Positions 5,970-9,782 of a DNA stretch of 9,782 nucleotides are shown here, piece after piece. The notes beneath the pieces were generated by a model, which saw only the letters and a program-made list of their open reading frames with translations, did no database searches and was not told the origin of the DNA. Source of the DNA: Planctomycetota bacterium (GTDB lineage: Bacteria > Planctomycetota > PUPC01 > JACPCR01); assembly GCA_030740295.1 (NCBI GenBank), contig JASLXP010000093.1:1-9782 (forward strand). The letters run 5' to 3'. The translations under genes and the position numbers were made by a program. The stretch's first letter is position 1. Each line of letters begins with the position of its first letter.

Positions 5970-7973
5970 TTGTATCTGGGTTACATCGACCCTACTGGCG
6001 GTTTGCCTCCCTCGGTCTGGGGGATGATCCTGGCCAGTATTCTGGGCTTCCTGGGCACGCTCTGGGCGGCGTTGAAGTTTTTTGGATACCGGCTGACCGC
6101 TTTCTTCAATAGTCGTGCGGGAAAGCTCTGTCTCATCTCTGCCTTTGCTCTGGTTGCGCTTATGGCCTGGTTACTCAGAAATCATTCGACGGAAAGAGGA
6201 GACGCAACCCGTCGAAGAATGGTGATCCTTGCCTTCGACGGGCTCGATCCTCAGCTCCTTGATCAGTACATGGCTGCGGGCCGGCTCCCTCATTTCAGTG
6301 AGCTCGCAAAGGCGGGCATCTATCATCCGCTGGAAACGACAAATCCGCCTCAGAGCCCGGTGGCGTGGGCTTCGTTCATCACGGGGGAACTGCCTCAACA
6401 CCACGGCATCTACGACTTCCTGAAAAGAGACCCCAAAACCTATTTGCCTGACCTGACGATTGCGGACAGACAGAATCTGTCCCGGCCCTGGCAAGGGGAG
6501 CCTTTCTGGCAATCGGCAAAACTTAACGATGTCTCCAAAACGCTGGTCCGGTTGCCTCTCGGGTTTCCGCCACCAAAGCTGAACGGTCGCGTGCTGGCCG
6601 GGATGGGCGTCTGGGATGCCCGAGGGACGGAAGGCACCTATTTCTATTTCACCACTGGACCGCTTCCGGAAGACATTCGAGGGATGGCGTTTCAGTTTGA
6701 ACGCCAGGGCGAGACACTGACCGGTTCGCTACCTGGGCCGTACCGAGCAGGTCAGGACGACAATGTGCGCGAACCATTCGAAGTCCGGACCAATGGGGCT
6801 GCGTTCGATCTCGAGATTCAGGGCAAGTCCTTCTCTCTGCAGCCGGATTCGTGGAGTCCTTGGATTGCTGTTGATTTCAAACTCGGCCTGGCTCAGCAAA
6901 TCAAGACGATTACCAGAGTCTGGCTGAGTAGAAATGAAGAAAACATCTCGCTCTACGTTTCGCCGCTGAATCTTCATCCTTCTCACTCTCCTTATGCGAT
7001 CAGCTATCCGAGGAACTACGCGGATGAGTTCGCCAAGGAGACGGGGCTCTTTCATACGCGCGGTATGCCTTTCGATACCCATGCGGTCAACGACGGTGTT
7101 CTTTCAGACCGGGCCTTTCTCGAACAGTGGGATGCCATCACAAGTGAGCGTGAGCGGATGCTGGAGTACGAACTGAAGCGTCCAGGCACCGGGCTTCTCT
7201 TCGTCTATTTCGAATCCTCGGATCTCATTCAGCACATGTACTTCAGGGGCATCGATCCGGAGCATCCTCTCTACGAAGAATCAGCAGACCTGCGCACTGT
7301 TATCCCTGAGGCTTACGAGCGATGCGACCGCGCCCTGGGGCGCACCATGGAAAGTCTGAATGAACAGGACGGCCTCATCGTTATCTCCGACCACGGCTTT
7401 GCGCCTTTCCGTCACGCCGTGCAGCTCAACGCAATTCTGAGAGACGAGGGCCTTCTTGTTCTGAAGGATGGAAACACCAGTTCGCCGGAATTCTTCAAGC
7501 ACGCGGACTGGAGCAAGACACGGGCATACGCGTACGGCTTCAATGCGATCTATCTGAATATCGAAGGACGGGAATCAGAGGGTAGCCTGCCACCGGCCGA
7601 GGTCGCCGAACTGAAAGCTGATATCAAACGAAAGCTCGAAGCATTTAAAGATCCCGCTCACGGCGAACATCCCATAAAGTCCGTCTACTCGGCCGAGAAG
7701 GATGACGCAGAAGAGTGGAACGTGGCCGCACCGGATCTGATTGTTGGTTACCGCCGCGGCTACCGAGGGTCCTGGGAGACAGCCTTGGGCAGAGTCACAG
7801 AGACTACCATAACTCCGAATCTTAAGAAGTGGAGCGGTGACCACTGCATCGATGCTTCAGAGGTTCCGGGGGTATTTCTGTCGAACACGAAAGAGCTCGA
7901 CTGCCATCATCTGAGAGAAGCAGGGGGCCTGGCATCAAAATTCTTTGAGGTATCGGCCCACCGTGAAAAGTGA
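5970..7973 (+). CDS. Membrane-anchored alkaline-phosphatase-superfamily phosphodiesterase / nucleotide pyrophosphatase-like protein
   Basis: This 667-residue protein has two N-terminal membrane helices (about 15-37 and 52-69) joined by a basic loop, so the enzyme domain should face the periplasm. From residue 85 it is a type I phosphodiesterase (NPP-like) domain with a full set of two-metal ligands: Asp90 (AFDGLD), nucleophile Ser129 (PPQSPVAW), Asp418 and His422 (SSDLIQH), Asp474-His475 (ISDHGF) and His625 (GDHC). Residues 180-390 form a beta-rich insertion within the catalytic fold. Family members hydrolyse phosphodiester or pyrophosphate bonds, or phospholipid headgroups; the substrate here cannot be read from sequence. 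The start is TTG 5970 with weak CAAGAG nine nt upstream. It keeps the N-terminal motif YIDPTGG before helix 1, which looks conserved, whereas ATG 6024 would cut into that helix. It is preceded by a long non-coding stretch and is apparently monocistronic. Confidence 0.88.
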   Translation: MYLGYIDPTGGLPPSVWGMILASILGFLGTLWAALKFFGYRLTAFFNSRAGKLCLISAFALVALMAWLLRNHSTERGDATRRRMVILAFDGLDPQLLDQYMAAGRLPHFSELAKAGIYHPLETTNPPQSPVAWASFITGELPQHHGIYDFLKRDPKTYLPDLTIADRQNLSRPWQGEPFWQSAKLNDVSKTLVRLPLGFPPPKLNGRVLAGMGVWDARGTEGTYFYFTTGPLPEDIRGMAFQFERQGETLTGSLPGPYRAGQDDNVREPFEVRTNGAAFDLEIQGKSFSLQPDSWSPWIAVDFKLGLAQQIKTITRVWLSRNEENISLYVSPLNLHPSHSPYAISYPRNYADEFAKETGLFHTRGMPFDTHAVNDGVLSDRAFLEQWDAITSERERMLEYELKRPGTGLLFVYFESSDLIQHMYFRGIDPEHPLYEESADLRTVIPEAYERCDRALGRTMESLNEQDGLIVISDHGFAPFRHAVQLNAILRDEGLLVLKDGNTSSPEFFKHADWSKTRAYAYGFNAIYLNIEGRESEGSLPPAEVAELKADIKRKLEAFKDPAHGEHPIKSVYSAEKDDAEEWNVAAPDLIVGYRRGYRGSWETALGRVTETTITPNLKKWSGDHCIDASEVPGVFLSNTKELDCHHLREAGGLASKFFEVSAHREK

Positions 7974-8075
7974 AGGTCTCCTGGTCGGTCACGTTACCCA
8001 GAGCTCCCGAGTGTTAGAATGTATGTCTCCGAGGCTTTTAAGATTCAGCGAGCACACCGCCCGCTTGTCTTCTTC

Positions 8076-8102
8076 AAGGAGTCCTTCATTCTGCACAGAA
8101 TG
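8076..8102. repeat. Two adjacent palindromes in the convergent gap
   Basis: AAGGA-G-TCCTT (8076-8086) is followed directly by CATTCTG-CA-CAGAATG (8087-8102), ending two bases from the stop of the minus-strand HEAT gene (8104-8106). Both are perfect. As RNA the second needs a 4-nt loop (6-bp stem). There is no T-tract on either side, so they may protect mRNA 3' ends or be a weak bidirectional terminator. Confidence 0.4.
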
Positions 8103-8103
8103 T

Positions 8104-9747
8104 CTACCGCGTGTGCTCGTATTCCCGCGCTGTCCGTTGAAAGAGTTGGTTCGAGCCTGGCGAGTGTGCTTTCAACTGTCTGTCTCTTCGCACAGCAGGC
8201 CAGATCGCATGCAGTAATCGCCACATGCGAAAACCGAAGGAGTGATCCTTGGTGAATCGATGCCGCATCCAGCCCAGCTCCATATCAAATCCGAAATCGT
8301 CCTGGCACATCACTGACAGGACGCGTCCTATGGTGTCCTCCTCGAAGCCGGCGAAAAGTCTCTTCGAGAGGCCCTTCGTGCTCTGCCGGTCGAGGCCATC
8401 CAGATTGCTGGACAATTGCTCGCGCAGGGCTCTGGCTGCGGGATTCAATTCGCACCACAGCTTCTCTCTTGCCTGTGCTGCCCATCGCCGGACGGACAGA
8501 TGTTCGGATTCCGTGTGAAGGGCTTCCGCACGCCGGACAAACACCGGCCCCCATGAATCAGCCAAGGCCCGTCGCTCTCCGTCTATCAACATCCGGATAC
8601 TCTCGACGATTACCTGCAGCCCGACCCTCAAGACAAAGGGGTCAGAATCCTTCGCCAGAGATTCATCCAGCAGCGCGAGCGATTCCGCGTACAACAGGGA
8701 CCGGTTAAGCATAGAGGGGAAAGCCAGCAGAGCGGCGGCCCGGACAGAGCTGTCGGAATCTTCCAACGCCAGTCGAGGCAGCCATTCCCGGATGTCATCG
8801 GCATTGGCATTCATCATCACTTCCGGGACGGCCTGCCGCACATACGGGCTCGGGTCGTTGCAGATGACGGGAACGAGGTCAGACAATTTCCTAGCGAGGA
8901 GCTCATCGGCCAGCAGTTGCACCGCTCTTCTGCGCACAAACAGATCGTCCCCCTCGCCGGTGTTTGCCAATCTATCAGTCAGGACGGGCTCGAGTTTTTC
9001 CGGGCGGGCCAGCTTGAGCATCCGCATCGCTTCGCACTGAACCCAGGCGTCCTCCGAACGATCCAACGCAGCATGCGCCACCAGGTCGAGAACCAGGTTC
9101 GATGGTGCGGCGTGTCTCTGGGATGACGTGACGGCTTCCAGAGCCCCATTGAAGCCGCGCAGAGCTTCGGCCCGGATGCGGGGATCGCCTTTGTATTCAG
9201 CCGCGGGCAGCAGGCCGGCATTCAGTTCTAGGCTTGACCAGACCTGCAGGGAATCCCGATGACTCTTCGCCGCATCCATCAGAAACCTGGAAGAAATGTA
9301 CGCGACTCGTCGAAGGAATATGATCACTTTCAGTTCGTTCGTTCCGATGGTTTTCTCGACGCGGTCACTCACCGCATCCGGGCCGAACCAGCGGCCGAAC
9401 GCGAAGGAGTCTCCGAGCAGCTTCCATCTTCCTGCACCCAGTTCCTTCGCAAACTCGATGGTCAGCCCGCGAGTCTCATGACTGCCAGCGGCCGTAATAC
9501 TGTGACGAAATTCTCCGTGACGCTTCTTCAGTGATTCAATGTCCGGAAGAAGCTCATTGATCTTGCTCAACAGGAATTCGACCAGCGAAACGACGCATCC
9601 GGTGAATCTGTGCTCCTGTTTCCTCCGTTTGCTCCACTTTCTGTATTCTTTAATCAACGGCCGCAGATAACGGTCTTCCGCCTTCAGCCATGCAGGATGA
9701 ATCCCTCCGTAAAGGTTGCCTCTGATATCGTTGCTTTTCCTGAGCAT
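8104..9747 (-). CDS. HEAT-repeat (armadillo-like) protein of unknown function
   Basis: This 547-residue protein has no signal peptide or clear membrane helix. Residues 1-185 are a charged helical region I do not recognise (from NLYGGIHPAW to about AAKSHRD). Residues 188-430 hold helical HEAT-like repeats with the usual D-x-x-V/I-R pattern: DPRIRAEAL (188-196), DLFVRRRAVQLL (268-279), DPSPYVRQAV (298-307), DSDSSVRAAALLA (330-342), SDPFVLRVGLQVI (368-380) and HLSVRRWAAQA (416-426). A C-terminal block, 465-512 (including DDFGFDMELGW and HSFGFRMWRLLH), is rich in aromatic residues. HEAT solenoids are scaffolds for protein contacts, so a cytoplasmic adaptor role is inferred. The ATG at 9747 has only a weak GGA eight nt upstream, and the frame stays open to the window edge, so the true start may lie outside. 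The last 20 or so residues look unlike the rest; see the frame note among the findings. Confidence 0.75.
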   Translation of the reverse strand: MLRKSNDIRGNLYGGIHPAWLKAEDRYLRPLIKEYRKWSKRRKQEHRFTGCVVSLVEFLLSKINELLPDIESLKKRHGEFRHSITAAGSHETRGLTIEFAKELGAGRWKLLGDSFAFGRWFGPDAVSDRVEKTIGTNELKVIIFLRRVAYISSRFLMDAAKSHRDSLQVWSSLELNAGLLPAAEYKGDPRIRAEALRGFNGALEAVTSSQRHAAPSNLVLDLVAHAALDRSEDAWVQCEAMRMLKLARPEKLEPVLTDRLANTGEGDDLFVRRRAVQLLADELLARKLSDLVPVICNDPSPYVRQAVPEVMMNANADDIREWLPRLALEDSDSSVRAAALLAFPSMLNRSLLYAESLALLDESLAKDSDPFVLRVGLQVIVESIRMLIDGERRALADSWGPVFVRRAEALHTESEHLSVRRWAAQAREKLWCELNPAARALREQLSSNLDGLDRQSTKGLSKRLFAGFEEDTIGRVLSVMCQDDFGFDMELGWMRHRFTKDHSFGFRMWRLLHAIWPAVRRDRQLKAHSPGSNQLFQRTAREYEHTR

Positions 9748-9782
9748 CGTTGTCGTCCGGATCCAGGTTGGAGTGTGAAAGA

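Noticed and set aside
5689..5970. Minus-strand open frames of 93 and 85 codons in the intergenic stretch
   Set aside because: They overlap in different frames, lack good ribosome-binding motifs, and resemble no family I know; noted only as possible decayed DNA.

Overview
The window is a moderately GC-rich bacterial chromosome segment (GC in the high 50s by eye) with six protein-coding genes. Two of them run into or possibly beyond a window edge. There are no rRNA or tRNA genes, CRISPR arrays, transposases or phage genes that I can see. The mix points to a free-living heterotroph of the Planctomycetota/Verrucomicrobiota/Lentisphaerota type or a similar deep lineage: a very large secreted glycoside-hydrolase-like protein, a BNR-type beta-propeller protein, a membrane-anchored alkaline-phosphatase-superfamily enzyme and a HEAT-repeat protein. 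This placement is an inference from gene style, not from a marker gene.

Layout. Positions 1-3085 (minus) encode a secreted multidomain protein of at least 1028 residues: two carbohydrate-binding-like modules, a GH39-like TIM barrel and C-terminal beta-sandwich domains. Its C-terminus lies outside the window. It is divergent from a beta-propeller gene at 3137-4501 (plus), and only 51 bp separate the two start codons. The pair looks like a small glycan recognition/degradation locus that could share control.

Next comes a 201-bp gap with a 93-bp imperfect inverted repeat (22-nt arms) and a candidate promoter. It leads into a REC-only response regulator (4703-5125) followed immediately by tadA, the tRNA adenosine deaminase (about 5139-5633). 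These two are co-oriented and abut or overlap, so they are probably co-transcribed, although their functions are unrelated.

A 336-bp non-coding stretch precedes a phosphodiesterase/nucleotide-pyrophosphatase-like enzyme (5970-7973) that starts with TTG and carries two N-terminal membrane helices. It converges on a minus-strand HEAT-repeat gene (8104-9747). Two short palindromes lie in the 130-bp convergent gap.

Nothing here is a clearly new defence or mobile system. The observations most worth following are the GH-A-like barrel that seems to lack one catalytic glutamate, the divergent carbohydrate gene pair, the long inverted repeat with a 22-codon micro-ORF inside it, and a possible frame disruption at the 3' end of the HEAT gene.
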